From the NCBI GenBank assembly GCA_021399435.1, contig JAJTUP010000110.1, positions 116,256 to 180,255 of the forward strand: 64,000 nt of DNA. The letters are read 5' to 3'. This DNA is from Diaporthe sp. PMI_573 (Eukaryota; Ascomycota; Sordariomycetes; Diaporthales; Diaporthaceae). Both the position numbers and the translations under genes were made by a program. The notes under the pieces were generated by a model. That model worked only from the letters and a program-made list of their open reading frames with translations, searched no databases and had not been told where the DNA came from. Shown piece by piece: positions 19,901 to 30,755 of the stretch; the stretch's first letter is position 1, and each line of letters starts with the position of its first letter.

Positions 19901-21887
19901 GTTGCACAGAAGTGGTTGAGGTGTGATTTGGCGTCGTGTATGGTCAGACGAGCACCGGTGCTTTCGACTCGAAGTTCGGGGTAGTCCGGGACTTCGGAAT
20001 CCTCGAGCTCTCTCAGATTCTGCAGTTCTCGCAGGTCGTCTTCGTACGCCTTCTTCATTTGTGCCTCAAGGGCCTCCCACTCTTTTTTCAAGCCGGTATC
20101 TGTTGTCTCCTCGAAAAGGTAGAGGTGTGACTGTGCCATGCGGGCACGTCCACGTCGTTGGATGAAGGATTTTAGGTTGGCTGGCCTGTCCACACAAACG
20201 ACCAAGTTGCAGGCTGGGACATCGATGCCCTCCTCTAGTACGCTGGTTGCCACAAGAAGGTTCAGGCGACCGTCACGGAACGATTCCAGTGACAAATTGT
20301 TGCCCTTTTCAGGCAAGTCGAGGAAGTCCTGCTTGACGCCAGGAACAAACGAGGTCCCGACCATCTTACCAACCCGATATCGTTTGCTCAGCTCCGGGTG
20401 GCTCTTCAGCACCCGTGTGAGTATCACAGTGGTTCCGCGTTCCCTCACGAAGACAATGCCCCTAGCATTGCCCTCGTACCTGATGAGCAGATCAATGACC
20501 TGCCTCACCTTTTCTGAGAGGACCGACTCATCGTAGGTTTCCGATGGGCGCTCAATTCTGGCGTTCTGGAAGATCCGAGCCAGATAGACCACCTCGGCAT
20601 CTTTGAAGTACTTGCTGATGGGATCTTGTCTCCGAACGCCATCCAATAAACGGGAAGTAGCTTCGAAGATATACCAGTCCGCGGCCCAGCTTCCCATATC
20701 CCGGAAAATCTCGACGCTCCTCCTGCAGAATTTCTTCATAATCCGTTGGACATATGTCTCCTTCTTCATGAAAGCATTCTCGAGCTCCCTTTTTGATCGA
20801 TCGGTGTTCTGCGCGCGGAGGTGGTGGACGTATGGATCATCTATGATGTTCAGACTTGTATAAGCTTCGTGGATCTTGATCATGGACTGCGTGTATTCGC
20901 TCAGGGGTGCTTTCAACTTGGGCATATACTCGATGTTGAACATCGAAGGGCGCTGTGTATGCGCCAATAATTCGTCTCTGTGCCTTGTGGGGCTCCGGCA
21001 TGTTGCGTCGAGTGTGGCTTCCAGTTCCTCAAGGCTTGATACATCAGCCTTGACCACAGGGCTTGCGGTCAGCCCTAAAATATGGGGCACTAGGTCGCCC
21101 TTATTCTTTGCCTCACGATAGAATTCTCTCATAATCCTACTGCCAGGGTGCTTCTTGGTGCAATTGTGTGCTGGGTAGTCGTCAGTAATAGACAAGCGTG
21201 CAGGATGTGGAAACCGTGTTACCCTCGTCGAAGATTATCAGTGCCAGGGATGATATCTGAACAAAACCATGCAAGAGTGCGTCCAACAGCACTTGGGGAG
21301 TAGTCACGACCAATTTGACGTTGAAAAGCACACCCTCCCATGTAGATTTCGACCAGCTGTCGACTTCATCCGCTCCGGTGACAATCTTTGCCAGCACCGA
21401 CGGCATCTGAGTTTTGAAGACTCCAAGTTGTTGGGCACATAGGGACACGGTAGGCGCCATAAACCAGATTATCTAGTAATCAACCTTTAGTAAATCTACA
21501 GTTTTGGTGTTACATGAATTTCACAGGCGTTGGTACCTTGTCAGAAGGCATCCTGTCAAGTTCTGCTCTGATCCTCAAGATAGCGCTGGTCGACGACAAA
21601 TTAGCGCGAAGGACGCTGTCTTGACATTGAGCAGCTTACACTTGGGTCTTCCCACTCCCAGTATCCATCACAACAATGACATTCTCTTTGAGTGATGCCT
21701 CGAGCATCTCCAACTGGTATGCCCTTGCAGTGATACTGATAGGATCCTTTGGCTGTCCTGCGGGGTTCTCGTCTCGATCAGATTCGTCTTGCCATGATGA
21801 GCTTAATCGACCCTCGGTTGCCAAGGCCTCGTTGGTAATATCACTGAGATCATCGGAGGGTCGAGACGAGTCGTTATAATGTGCCAT
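16940..21887 (-). CDS. dcl2: Dicer-like protein 2
   Basis: Cuts long double-stranded RNA into small interfering RNAs; in fungi DCL2 is the main Dicer against viruses and also acts on transposons. Eight exons: 21887-21640, 21585-21537, 21472-21223, 21170-19597, 19444-18628, 18568-18503, 18304-17756, 17658-16940, giving 1,423 residues. Domains in order: DExD/H helicase with Walker A MDTGSGKT (about 74-81) and a DEAH box that is complete only after splicing (about 180-183); helicase C with QRRGRARM (about 527); Dicer dimerisation domain (about 595-680); RNase IIIa, [11 protein letters not shown] (about 981) and LADVVEA (about 1077); RNase IIIb, [11 protein letters not shown] (about 1171) and SDLYEALVG (about 1310). 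All RNase III catalytic acids are present, so the enzyme looks functional. A PAZ domain is not evident. Introns 4 (152 nt) and 6 (198 nt) are the least certain joins, though both restore family-like sequence. Confidence 0.94.
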
Positions 21888-23755
21888 GGTTGTTTGTCAC
21901 TTTGTGTCTCTGCTCAGGGCCCAGTGCGGTAGAACGCGAGGCCCAATATGAGGCGGGCGGTCGAACGGCGCGTGTAGTACGAGGCAGTGCCGAGTCTGTT
22001 GGAGAGACAAAATGCCAATATTCCTGCTGGTATAGCATAAAAAGGTAAAGATAAAACAGAGAGCTGAGCCCCAGACTTAGGGACAACGAGGTACAGTAGT
22101 TGAAAGACTGGACATGCGAGGCCCATTTGTAGTGTGGGTTATGCGTGAGGCCTACTGTGCCACCTCCCGTGCGCGAGCTCGTCACGCGTCAGGCGCTGCA
22201 GCATAACACCCTTGTTGGGGGCCCACGGGCGCAACGACCAGTAACCGGTCACGTACCGGAGTCTCCGTGCAGGGTTTGACGAGAAGGGGCCCCAAGACTA
22301 CTGTGGCGACCCGGCCACCTAGTGTTTCATGGATCTCCCCGTTTCTCTTTTTGGTTTGGTGCTCCCTGCTGGCACCAACCAAGTAAGTAGTTGGGACTGG
22401 CAAACGCTGACATAAGGGCCAGCATGCTGCGGGATTTTGAACACGCTCCAGCATTCAGCTCCGCATTGACCCTACCCGACTTTCTCCGCCGCGCCAATCA
22501 AAACGGTCTAATAACTGCCCGAGCAAAATTTCAGCTGAAATGCGGTGCGGAGATTTCAGCCACGGCAGCTTTGAGCGAGGTGTTCTTCTCCACAGGGGAA
22601 GGCGCACGTCCGCCGGGGGAAGTTGGAAGTTGGAAGCTGGGCGTGGTGGGCAAGTTGGCGGCTCCCTTGCGCTGAGTAGCCTTTCGGTACAAAGCTTGTG
22701 GGTTGCTGCACGTGTTGAGAAGAGGGCGCGGTTTTAAGTGGTCGGCTCTGGGTGGGTGGATGAAGAGACTTGGCCAATAGGACGTGTGTGTGCTACCTTT
22801 GCTTTTGCGTAGCCAATAAGACTATGCAGCAGGCTTTGAGGAGCTGACGCCATTTTGAGTGGCACGATTTGAAGAGCTTAATGCGGAACTAAGAGACCTA
22901 GCCAATAGAGTGAGGGTCATAATTGAGACAGGGATCAGGGGACTGAGACTAGCAGAGATCACAATACAAAGAGGGAAAGATTGTCAATTTGAGTAGTTAT
23001 AAGAAGCTGAAGTTGAGGTAGAAGTTGAGGTAGAAGTTAATGAAGACATGATATATTGAACCAGCAAATGTTTCAATAAAAAATGGGAGAGCAGTTAAGA
23101 TTACTACTCTGTGTGTGAGAGAGAGAGGGAGAGCAATTGTAAGATAAGCCTGCAAGATTGGCATGCAAAATGTACAGAACAGAGAAGAGACACATCTGAT
23201 ATTTATGATCGATTAAATGATATCGTATATACAATGCGAAGATTGATACCACTCGGTAAAGATATTGTATTTCGTTGCTCAGAGAGGATGCAGCATCGCC
23301 GATCTCCATCTAACATTTTCAGCCAAGAGCAACTGTCCCTGCCGATGTGGATACTCGCACAATTGAATTGATCAATTAACGGTAAACAGATTTGCTTTTT
23401 CCATAAGTACAAAGGATTGGGCAAAATGTCAGCACATGGGGAAAGCAAAAAGCATCTTACTCTTTACTTTATTTAGGTTCAGCTAAGAATAGGAAGAGGA
23501 AAAGGGGAAAGGGGGGATGATTAATGGTGCCTTGCCACCTACATCACAGTTAAAATGCATATCCACGCTCTTAATATTCTTCCTAGCCACCCCCACGACT
23601 TATCTGCCCAGCAGCCCCGGGTCGTCTCTTCGCTTAGTTGCTCTAGCCTCTGCTGGACCTGGGGTTCCCCCTTAGCCCTCGCCTATTGCCGACAGTCTGA
23701 CATATACCAACTTATTAAGCCAACCGGCTTCTTGCTGGAACTCTTCCTTCACTCC
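21888..23755. other. dcl2 upstream region and 1.9 kb without a supported gene
   Basis: The first few hundred bases should hold the dcl2 promoter and 5' UTR. Further on there are only short overlapping frames. A 12-bp-type repeat (GAAGTTGAGGTA, about 23010-23040) and a GA-rich run (about 23115-23135) are low complexity. I see no RNA gene or inverted repeat. Confidence 0.5.
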
Positions 23756-24855
23756 CTAATCGGATACATAGTCGTCGTTATCGGGATGCATCATGCTACT
23801 AACAATATACTTGGCCTCTTCGCAGTCTTCGGTCTTGTAGAATTTCAGCCCAAAGCTGGACATGAATGTTAGCGAGTCACCTTAATGCTTCTTGATGAAC
23901 TTGAGTTCGTCGGCGTTAAAATACTCGTTAGCTAGCTGCCCTTCTGGGCGGTCATCGTTAGGGTAGTCCTGACTGATATCACTGTCGTCGCTGTCGTCGC
24001 TATCGTCGCTATCGTCGCTATCGTCGCTGTCGTCGCTGTGACTGCCGGCCAGGATGGCCCGGAGGATACTACGACCCTCTTCGCGATCCTCTTTCTTGTT
24101 AATATTGAGACCGTCGCTCGCTAGAAACCTGAATTCGCTGCCCCAGTGTTTCTTGAGCCACTACATTTCCTCGATCGAAAGTATTAGAAATCACAAGTGT
24201 GAGGCGACCAAGTCGGTAGCAAGGTGTGGAAGAAGGAGGAACATTCTACAAGAGATCATAACTGTACATAAAGAGTGGTCCCCCTACTGTACATTCAGGA
24301 TGAATTAAGCAACTTGAATCTTGTCATTTCAACAGAAAGTGGGACTACCTCCGCCGGCTGCAGGTCTTGGCCGGCACGCGATGCCTCCCATTTCTCCCGC
24401 TCACTGTCGGCCCATCGCACGTTCATCCAGTACATTGCCGACGGATCAAAGGGCGTAGGGCCAACCCGAGGCCCAACCGGTGGGCCGCTCAACCTCACCT
24501 GGAAGAATTTGCCGTGGGGGTCAAAGTAGGCAACGGTCCTACCCTGTTTATCGATGATGGTGCCTTTTGTGTTTTGCGCAGTAGATCCCGTATGGATATC
24601 GTATTCGTCTAGAATCGGACTTCCAATGACATTACAGATGCCTGTGGGGATGTGAAGGACATTGCGCAGTCATAGGATGCCACGGGGTCGCGGACCAGCC
24701 GCCCTCGGACTTCGTTTGACCGGAAGTCCGACCGTGCCAATCCCCACAACCGGCGTTTGAATCCCTCCCGTCAAGTGGCCGACCGTGGAGTTTAGAGGTG
24801 TGTAGTCGGCGCCAAACCACGACCGATCCTTGGCGGCACTAAAAATCGATTAGAT
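23756..24855 (-). pseudogene. Retrotransposon TNT 1-94-like beta-barrel protein, three premature stops
   Basis: Matches a fungal family of stand-alone proteins with the beta-barrel found in copia-type Pol polyproteins. Reading down from about 24855: KDRSWFGADYTPLNSTVG, TPVVGIGTVGLPVKRSPR, LRNVLHIPTGICNVIGSPIL, AYFDPHGKFFQVRLSGPPVG and AMYMNVRW-like, all in family order. Two related C-terminal modules follow (WLKKHWGSEFRFL.. and FIKKH-GDSLTFM..), joined by an acidic Ser-Asp-Asp run. TGA near 24677 and two further stops (TAG near 24164, TAA near 23884) break the frame before the natural stop at 23756-23758. No other polyprotein domain is present. The likely ancestral role, a retroelement-derived protein perhaps used by the host, is inference. 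Confidence 0.72.
23983..24039 (-). repeat. 9-bp tandem repeat encoding Ser-Asp-Asp
   Basis: Six to seven units of a GTCGTCGCT / ATCGTCGCT type, reading (Ser-Asp-Asp)n on the minus strand inside the beta-barrel pseudogene. It stays in frame, which suggests expansion while the gene was still coding. Confidence 0.85.
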
Positions 24856-24865
24856 AGACGTCAAC

Positions 24866-25200
24866 TAAAGCTGCACTTCGACTTCCGCTTGGCCACTACT
24901 CCAACGGGTGCCCAAATACCAATCGAAAAGAAGAAGAGGGTCAAGAAGAGGCCTTGGCAGAGGCATAATGTGAGCCGCCGAGGACTTCCCTGCACTGCGG
25001 CATTCGCATGCACCGATTACAAAATCCAAGGCGAAAGAAACCCTCCTCCAGATTGCGCTGGAGCTGCGAGGAACCGGGACAAAGCTGAATACCAAGACTG
25101 GACAACTCGAGCCACGAAAGTGCGATCCATATAGCCTGTATGTGCAGCTATCGCGGTGCAAATCGCTGGATGGTATTATTGCTGTGAAAGGCGCGTGTGG
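24866..25200 (+). pseudogene. Pif1/Helitron-type helicase C-terminal remnant
   Basis: The last motifs of a Pif1-family helicase: RRGLPCTAAFACTDYKIQG (about 24975-25032), then a one-base frameshift, then LLQIALELRGTG, CDPYSLYVQLSRCKSLDGI (about 25110-25175). The Gln-Gly block and the final Ser-Arg block are conserved in Helitron and Pif1 proteins; compare TGLPCTPAFALTDFKAQG in the Helitron at 37.8 kb. Sequence differences show it is from another lineage. The Walker A part is missing. The long minus-strand frame over the same bases is a shadow. Confidence 0.75.
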
Positions 25201-25671
25201 AGGATATAGTCGGGAATAAAATACCACAGGAAATGTATGTATTGATAGATTCCGCAGGGGACGATGATGTCCCCCGCCCGGAACGTCCGGTTCGCGTTCC
25301 ATGACGATGATGACGTCTGAAGCGGGGTTCTCAGCACCAGACATCCACCAAAGACCCAACATCTCCGCCAAGTGGCTACCAGGTATTCCAAGAGGGATGA
25401 AGGAGATCAATAATGAGATTTCGAGAAAAATCAATCCACTGTTTCCTATATATATATTATATATTAAAAATCTGATCTAATGCAATAGATTTCACCTAAC
25501 TCAAGCAGAAACAGGAATATCACAAAATGCAAACGACAAGAGCAACGACAAGAGCAACGACATTTTATTATAAATTGAAGCTCACGTGAATCCCACGTGA
25601 TTCTGAATAGAAAAATCCCAGCCAATGAAGGCTTCTTTGCACTTGATATCGGGGGGGGGGAGGGTTCATCC

Positions 25672-25773
25672 ACATGTGCCAAATGAGAGTGGGAGGATTA
25701 GGACCACATGTGCCAAATGAGAGTGGGAGGATTCGGACCACATGTGGCAAATGAGAGTGGGAGGATTCGGACC
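25672..25773 (+). repeat. 34-bp tandem repeat, three copies
   Basis: Units start at 25672, 25706 and 25740 (ACATGTGCCAAATGAGAGTG...). The units differ at one or two bases. A partial unit precedes them after a G10 run at about 25651. Confidence 0.92.
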
Positions 25774-26996
25774 ATTAGAGGGACCCGGATGGGGTTAATC
25801 CGGACCAACAAGAGGTGCAGTTGCGGTTCCTAATCGGGTAATCGCTTAAAGCGGTAATTTTGCAAGGGGGGGCGAAAATTTTGGGGGTGGAATCCCAGAG
25901 CTTAAGAAGACCTTTCGTACCGAAAGGCAAAGGCAAGGCATATGCTACGAGATCATATTCTCTATCTTCCGGGTAGATGTCAGCCCTGTGAAAGAAAGCC
26001 GGGGAGATAGTATTGAGTACCCATTTCCCGTCTTTGTGGAAAACCCAGGTCAGTTCCTTTGAAGATGACCTGGCGGCAGATCGGAAGAAGCATCAGGCGC
26101 CGGTTGTCATCTGAGAGCTTTCTAGTCATGTTATACGGCACTTAGCAAGCGATCTGGCGCAAGGCCGGATCCCAATATCTTGGACCTGAATCTCTTGAAC
26201 AGCTGGAGAGCAGCCCAGCAAGATACCATAACCATTTCAACGACGGTAGCCGAGCTGCTGGGGGAAATATGCTGAAAATGAGCTTATGGCAACTTGGATC
26301 GCGGTATTGTGGAATTGTCCGGGAAGAGTAGCGGAAAGAATACCTGCCTTAGACTCTCGTTAAAAAAACCATGAAGGGACCACAAAAGTTCGTACTTTTG
26401 AGGCTTTGGTGCTTTCAACGCGCAGGACCTCTGTTAGGTACTCAGACTGTGTCATGGCTGTTTCGGTTAAGTACAGGTACTTCTAAAAAAATGGTGGTTA
26501 CTCGTTACCATCTTTACAAGCAATGTAACTAAAGTCACTGATTTCAGATCCATCTCTTACAGTTTTGAGCATACTGTATGTACTGTACAGGACTCCCATA
26601 TTTATGTTTAATGAATCAGGTACATTTAGCTCTGTAACGATGAGAGAAGTACCATTGTCTAGGAGGTGGTAGAAACCCACTTTAATGGATACTTGTTTCG
26701 GTATTTTCCCATGTGCGTACTATGCAGTACTTCGAAATTTTATCAAAGTACTCTACTGGCTTTTTAAAAGAGCTCACGTTTGTGTCCTTCGTAGTTAACT
26801 ACAAGGACGACATAGAGTTCAGGCAGATCCAGATACGCAGTACCTTAATTTCATACGTATTTCTCTTTATATCCTTTGTCAATCATCTAGCGTTATACAT
26901 ATATTCAGTTACTCATCTAAATTCCGATTTTCAATGCGTCGTGGCATCGAACATATTCTTACGTCGTGCTATATATTTTTCAAAAGCGAGGTCACC
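25774..26996. other. About 1.2 kb with no gene recognised
   Basis: AT-rich in the second half, with only short frames. The region just before 26997 presumably holds the promoter of the truncated secreted-protein gene. I see nothing structured. Confidence 0.5.
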
Positions 26997-27325
26997 ATGA
27001 AATCCATATTCGCCAATGTCCTCCTCTTCTTGGCCATTACTGTAATGGGCATAGCGATTGATCCCGTGTCTGCGGCCGTGACCGCCACCATGACGGAGCC
27101 ACTCTGCATCAACGACTGCGCTGGAGAAGCGACTCCACTTTCTGTGGCTGAAGTATTAGCCACGGTGACTGATTCCATCAACAACGTCGACACAAATAGC
27201 AGCCAGGCCACTGTAGACAAGCGCTGGTCCAAGGGGCGCAACTCGCTCTGCTTCACCTCCAGCAGCCTAGTCATGGCGGGCTACTACGCCATCTACCTGG
27301 ACGGCTGGGGTCCGGAAATCGGCAC
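26997..27325 (+). pseudogene. Truncated secreted prepropeptide gene
   Basis: From the Met at 26997 there is a clear signal peptide (hydrophobic core FANVLLFLAITVMGIA), a propeptide of about 50 residues with two Cys, and a Lys-Arg at residues 75-76 (ATVDKR) typical of a Kex2-type cleavage site. The mature part starts WSKGRNSLCFTSSS and is lost after about 34 residues, where sequence of a hAT transposase begins (about 27320-27335). I chose 26997 over the upstream in-frame start at 26934 because only it puts the signal peptide at the N-terminus. Some fungal small secreted effector or killer-type peptides share this layout, but I cannot assign the family. Confidence 0.6.
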
Positions 27326-28075
27326 GCGTTATATGGGATTATGTGCTTCTTCCAAGACGAGAAAAACAAGCCCCGCAAAATCGTCCTTGGAGTACCCGAG
27401 GTCTCTACTCGCCATTCTGGCACAAATATTGCAGCAGAAGTCCTCGAGATTATCGATTCATATGGTATAAAGAATAAGATCGGGTATTTCACGCTTGATA
27501 ACGCCGAAAACAACGATTCAGCAATGGCTGTGATCGGAGGAGAGTTGGGCTTCGATGGACGCAAGCGCAGAGGTCGATGCTTTGGCCACATACTCAACCT
27601 CTCTGCCAAAACATTGCTTTTTGGCTCCAATCCAGAGGCCTTTGAGAATCAGCTTTCCGGCGCAGCAGCGTTATCTGAAACTGAACACGATCTTTGGAGG
27701 AGGAGAGGGCCAGTCGGGAAGCTCCATCCGTTGTTGACATCGACAGATCTGATGTGCCGAGTTACCTTCTTCGAGGTGTTCAGCAGGCTGATATGGACCA
27801 ATCTATCGATCCGAGAGTTCGAGCGAGGAAGCCTCTGAACATCGTCGTCGATAACGATACCAAATGGCTGTCCCAGCTCTACATGATCCGCCGCGCGATC
27901 AAACTCCGTCCTTACCTCGATGTGATGATTCTTAAACACAAACAAGCTTGGGAGCAGGACAACAGGTCGAAAAAGACGGGCCTGATGAGGAGGTCGGCTG
28001 TTCAACCGCGAATTTGCCTATCCGAAAACCAGCTTTCAGACAAGGACTGGGACGTCCTCGAACACCAAGCCATGC
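27326..28075 (+). pseudogene. hAT transposase fragment (middle part)
   Basis: Reads in hAT family order: YGIMCFFQDEKNKPRKIVLG, IGYFTLDNAENNDSAM, RRGRCFGHILNLSAKTLLFG, LWRRRGPVGKLH. After a frame change near 27731 come VDIDRSDVPSYLLRGVQQAD, VVDNDTKWLSQLYMIRRAIK and WDVLEHQAMLT. The BED finger and the C-terminal dimerisation region are missing, and no terminal repeats were found. It is therefore a remnant, joined upstream to the secreted-protein gene and downstream to an H2A.Z fragment. It is not the same family as the intact hAT at 61-64 kb. Confidence 0.82.
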
Positions 28076-28145
28076 TAACTATACCCTTTCAGAAATTATC
28101 GTCCCGTCCCGTCAGCTTTGTCTCAATTTCTCGCTTCTGACAAGA

Positions 28146-28334
28146 TTAGGTTTCCTTAGCCTTGGTCTTCTTCCTGTGATCGACCTTGACCAGGAGAGCA
28201 CGGTTGATGTGAGGCAGGACACCACCAAAGGCTATAGTGGCGCGGATCAGTGTATCAAGCTCCTCGTCACCACGGATGGCGAGCTGTAGGTGGCGAGGTG
28301 TGATACGCTTGACCTTGAGATCCTTGGCGGCATT
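28146..28334 (-). pseudogene. Histone H2A.Z last-exon fragment
   Basis: Sixty-two codons and the stop of histone variant H2A.Z, which marks promoters in chromatin: [20 protein letters not shown], then [29 protein letters not shown] and a Lys-rich tail. It starts right after a CAG acceptor (CTGTCTCACAG, to 28335), so the copy begins at an intron-exon border. The earlier exons encoding the histone-fold N-terminus are not in the next several hundred bases. A Phe replaces the usual Gly in TIAGGGV. It is probably a non-functional duplicated piece; the complete gene should lie elsewhere. Confidence 0.85.
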
Positions 28335-28887
28335 CTGTGAGACAGAGATCGCGTCAGTATCGGCTGCATAGATTTGTGAATGCGCAGGGCAGGAAGGTCT
28401 GGATGCATGGCCAGATGGCCTCATCTAAGGGGGAATTTGAGTGGGAGGGTGTATTGCAGTCGACAGGTGATATATTGGGTGTTGGCACGGAGGTGGAGTC
28501 GGAGGTTTAGGGCAGAAACGGTAGAAGGGTAGAATAGTACTGTAAAAACCTAACTGCTGTCCAAAAAGGAGAAGGGAAATCTTATATGGTACGTACTTAT
28601 ATGTACAGCTTCGTAGTACGTGTGTTATTAACGTCTTAGGCTAACTGCTACAGTAGCTCGCTGCTCGTACAGCATCTGACGGGAGGATTGGATACCTCCG
28701 TTTCGCCTGACAAAAGAAAATAGCGGTAATATCTGTCTTTCCAACTAGAATTCTCTTATCCGCCCTCTTCCTCCAATCCTGTACCGATTACTCGTGTATC
28801 CTGTCGAAAGAGGGTGTATAGCCCAAGGGAAACCATAAAAGGAGAAAACCCTAGGCAGTTGGTGCTTTTCCCGGCCGTCCCGGTACC
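28335..28887. other. Sequence between the H2A.Z fragment and the next gene
   Basis: The bases next to the fragment may be former H2A.Z intron. The remainder has short frames only. Confidence 0.45.
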
Positions 28888-30755
28888 TTAAGGCAGCTCA
28901 ACAGATTTCATTTGTGTCAGGACAAGAGCAGCGCTGACCACGGGGTTTGCATCTTGCTTTCTGGTACTACTCTGCCCAGTGCTCGACGCCGATGAGTCGT
29001 GATCATGAGCAGGGGGTCTACCGGTAGCACGTAGCTCCTGATTCTCACTTTCGTTTCCGGAAGTATCCTCTTTATTCGAATGTGATGCTGATCCTGAAGG
29101 AATGACAATGCAGTCGGGTTCATCGCGGTTAGAGCCAAGATTAGCGATCAGATAGTGGCCCCTCTTGTCGCTAAGGTCACTGTGCGGCTCGGGCTGAGCG
29201 GCAGCAACTTGACGCTCCATGTCGCGGGGCTTCGCTTGTCCTTTCCTGGAGTTCTTCTGTTGACTGTTTCCATCATTCGACAAACTGGACAGCTCTGCTG
29301 CGACTGATTGATTGGTTGTCTTATTTGTTGGCTTCAAGATCTTGTACCCATTTTTCAACGCCTCCTCGAACGCAGTGTTGTTCTGGTTTGCAAGTTCCGC
29401 CGTACAATCCTTCACGAGAAAGCCACAATTCTGAATGGCAAGATGATGCGTCTTCTCCAATCTACCATGCTGAGGGCTGTGCAAGTGTTTGGCAGCGCCA
29501 TGCAAGGGATTCCCAAGCCCAAAATGCATTTTATGCTTATCACACTTGACGATGTACCAATTACCGGAACCTTCTTTATACTCAAAGATCTTGTGCTTGA
29601 ATTTGGCCTCTCCTTGTTGATAAACCTCCTCGAAGGTCACGACGCGATGTGTTGCTTTTTCCTGGGCTAGATCTGGTCGTGAAGATGTGCTATGTTGCTG
29701 TTCCGCTGAACTTTCCGCCGCCGAGGTCTGCTGCGCTACTGCAGCTGATCCTTCCATGCGTCGGCGTTTCGGCACAACCATGGTGCTTTCAGCTGGTAAC
29801 TCAACAGTCCTCCTTTTTACGTTCTGGCGGGATTGAGTTGCCGAAGCAGGCGTTCGTTGTCGTGCATTGCCCATGGGTTCATCAGGTATCGACGGTGGAC
29901 GCGGAGGTCGAGCAGAGCATGATGGTTCAGGATTTGGGTTTGACGGCTTTCCTTGCAACGCAGGTTTGGACGGCGCTGACGTGATATAATCCTTCTTATG
30001 CATGTCTGCTAAGGGGGTCGGATCCTGGGGCGGGAGTTCTCCGGGCATTGACGTTTGGAGAGGGGAAGCTTGTGGCGTCGATGCTGGCCGGGAAGGTGTA
30101 AGCAGAAGTGTTTGAGGCGTGGGCGCATGAACGTCTGCGCCGGGAGGTCTGGCCTCGATAGACCGGGTCGCATTGAAGTAGTGTGGTCGAGGCGTCCGAT
30201 TCCATCTGGCTGGTGACACGGATTGGTCCATAGTAGTGACCTGTTTATTGTCGTTGGTCAGAATTGATGTTATGAACTATCCACTCGGATGCTTACCGCG
30301 ATGGTAGATGAGGTCGATACCGTCTCCTCAAGCGCGGAGCCAAGGGTTCTATTTTGCTCAGCGGCCGAACCGGTAATCAATTCTTGGACCTTGTTAAGCA
30401 GATTCGCTTCCGCCTTTGTTTTTGTCCTTTCATATTCGCGATGTAGTTCGTTCTTTTTCAGGTGAAGGTCTACTTGTTTCGCGACTGCTAAACTGAAGGA
30501 CTGTTGGACCGTCACAAAAGCCTCGCGCACCATCCGGGCGGTTTGATCCAAGTCCGAAACAAAATGGTCTTCCTCGTGGCGCAGCTGTGCATCGAGTTCC
30601 GCCTTCCTAGCTTCGTACTCGTTGTCCAGGCGCATGCGATCGGCTGTGTGCTGTTCCTTCAACTGCTCGAACCACGAGTTCTGCGGGTCTAGTACATCAT
30701 TCGTTGGGTCCGCAGCAGATGGCCTGGCTGACGGAGATTCCAAATTGCGATCCAT
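28888..30755 (-). CDS. Hypothetical protein: coiled coil plus His/Cys-rich domain
   Basis: Two exons, 30755-30297 and 30240-28888, with a 56-nt intron (GTAAGC..CAG), give 603 residues. The N-terminal 150 residues are a highly charged coiled coil (QLKEQHTADRMRLDNEYEAR). A long Pro/Ser-rich linker follows with a basic cluster VPKRRRM that could be a nuclear signal. At about residues 350-445 lies a domain WYIVKCDKHKMHFGLGNPLH..AAKHLHSPQHG..THHLAIQNCGFLVKDC, rich in spaced His and Cys and probably metal-binding (inference). I have seen this arrangement in uncharacterised fungal protein families but know no function. A second, partial copy lies at 31680-31911 on the other strand. The frame is intact. 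Confidence 0.75.

Noticed and set aside
24865..25434. A 189-codon minus-strand ORF.
   Set aside because: It overlies the plus-strand helicase remnant, whose motifs are unmistakable. The ORF has no family features and is an antisense shadow.
26934..27470. The full 178-codon ORF as one secreted protein.
   Set aside because: Its first 21 codons precede a clear signal peptide, and its last third is hAT transposase coding sequence in the wrong frame.
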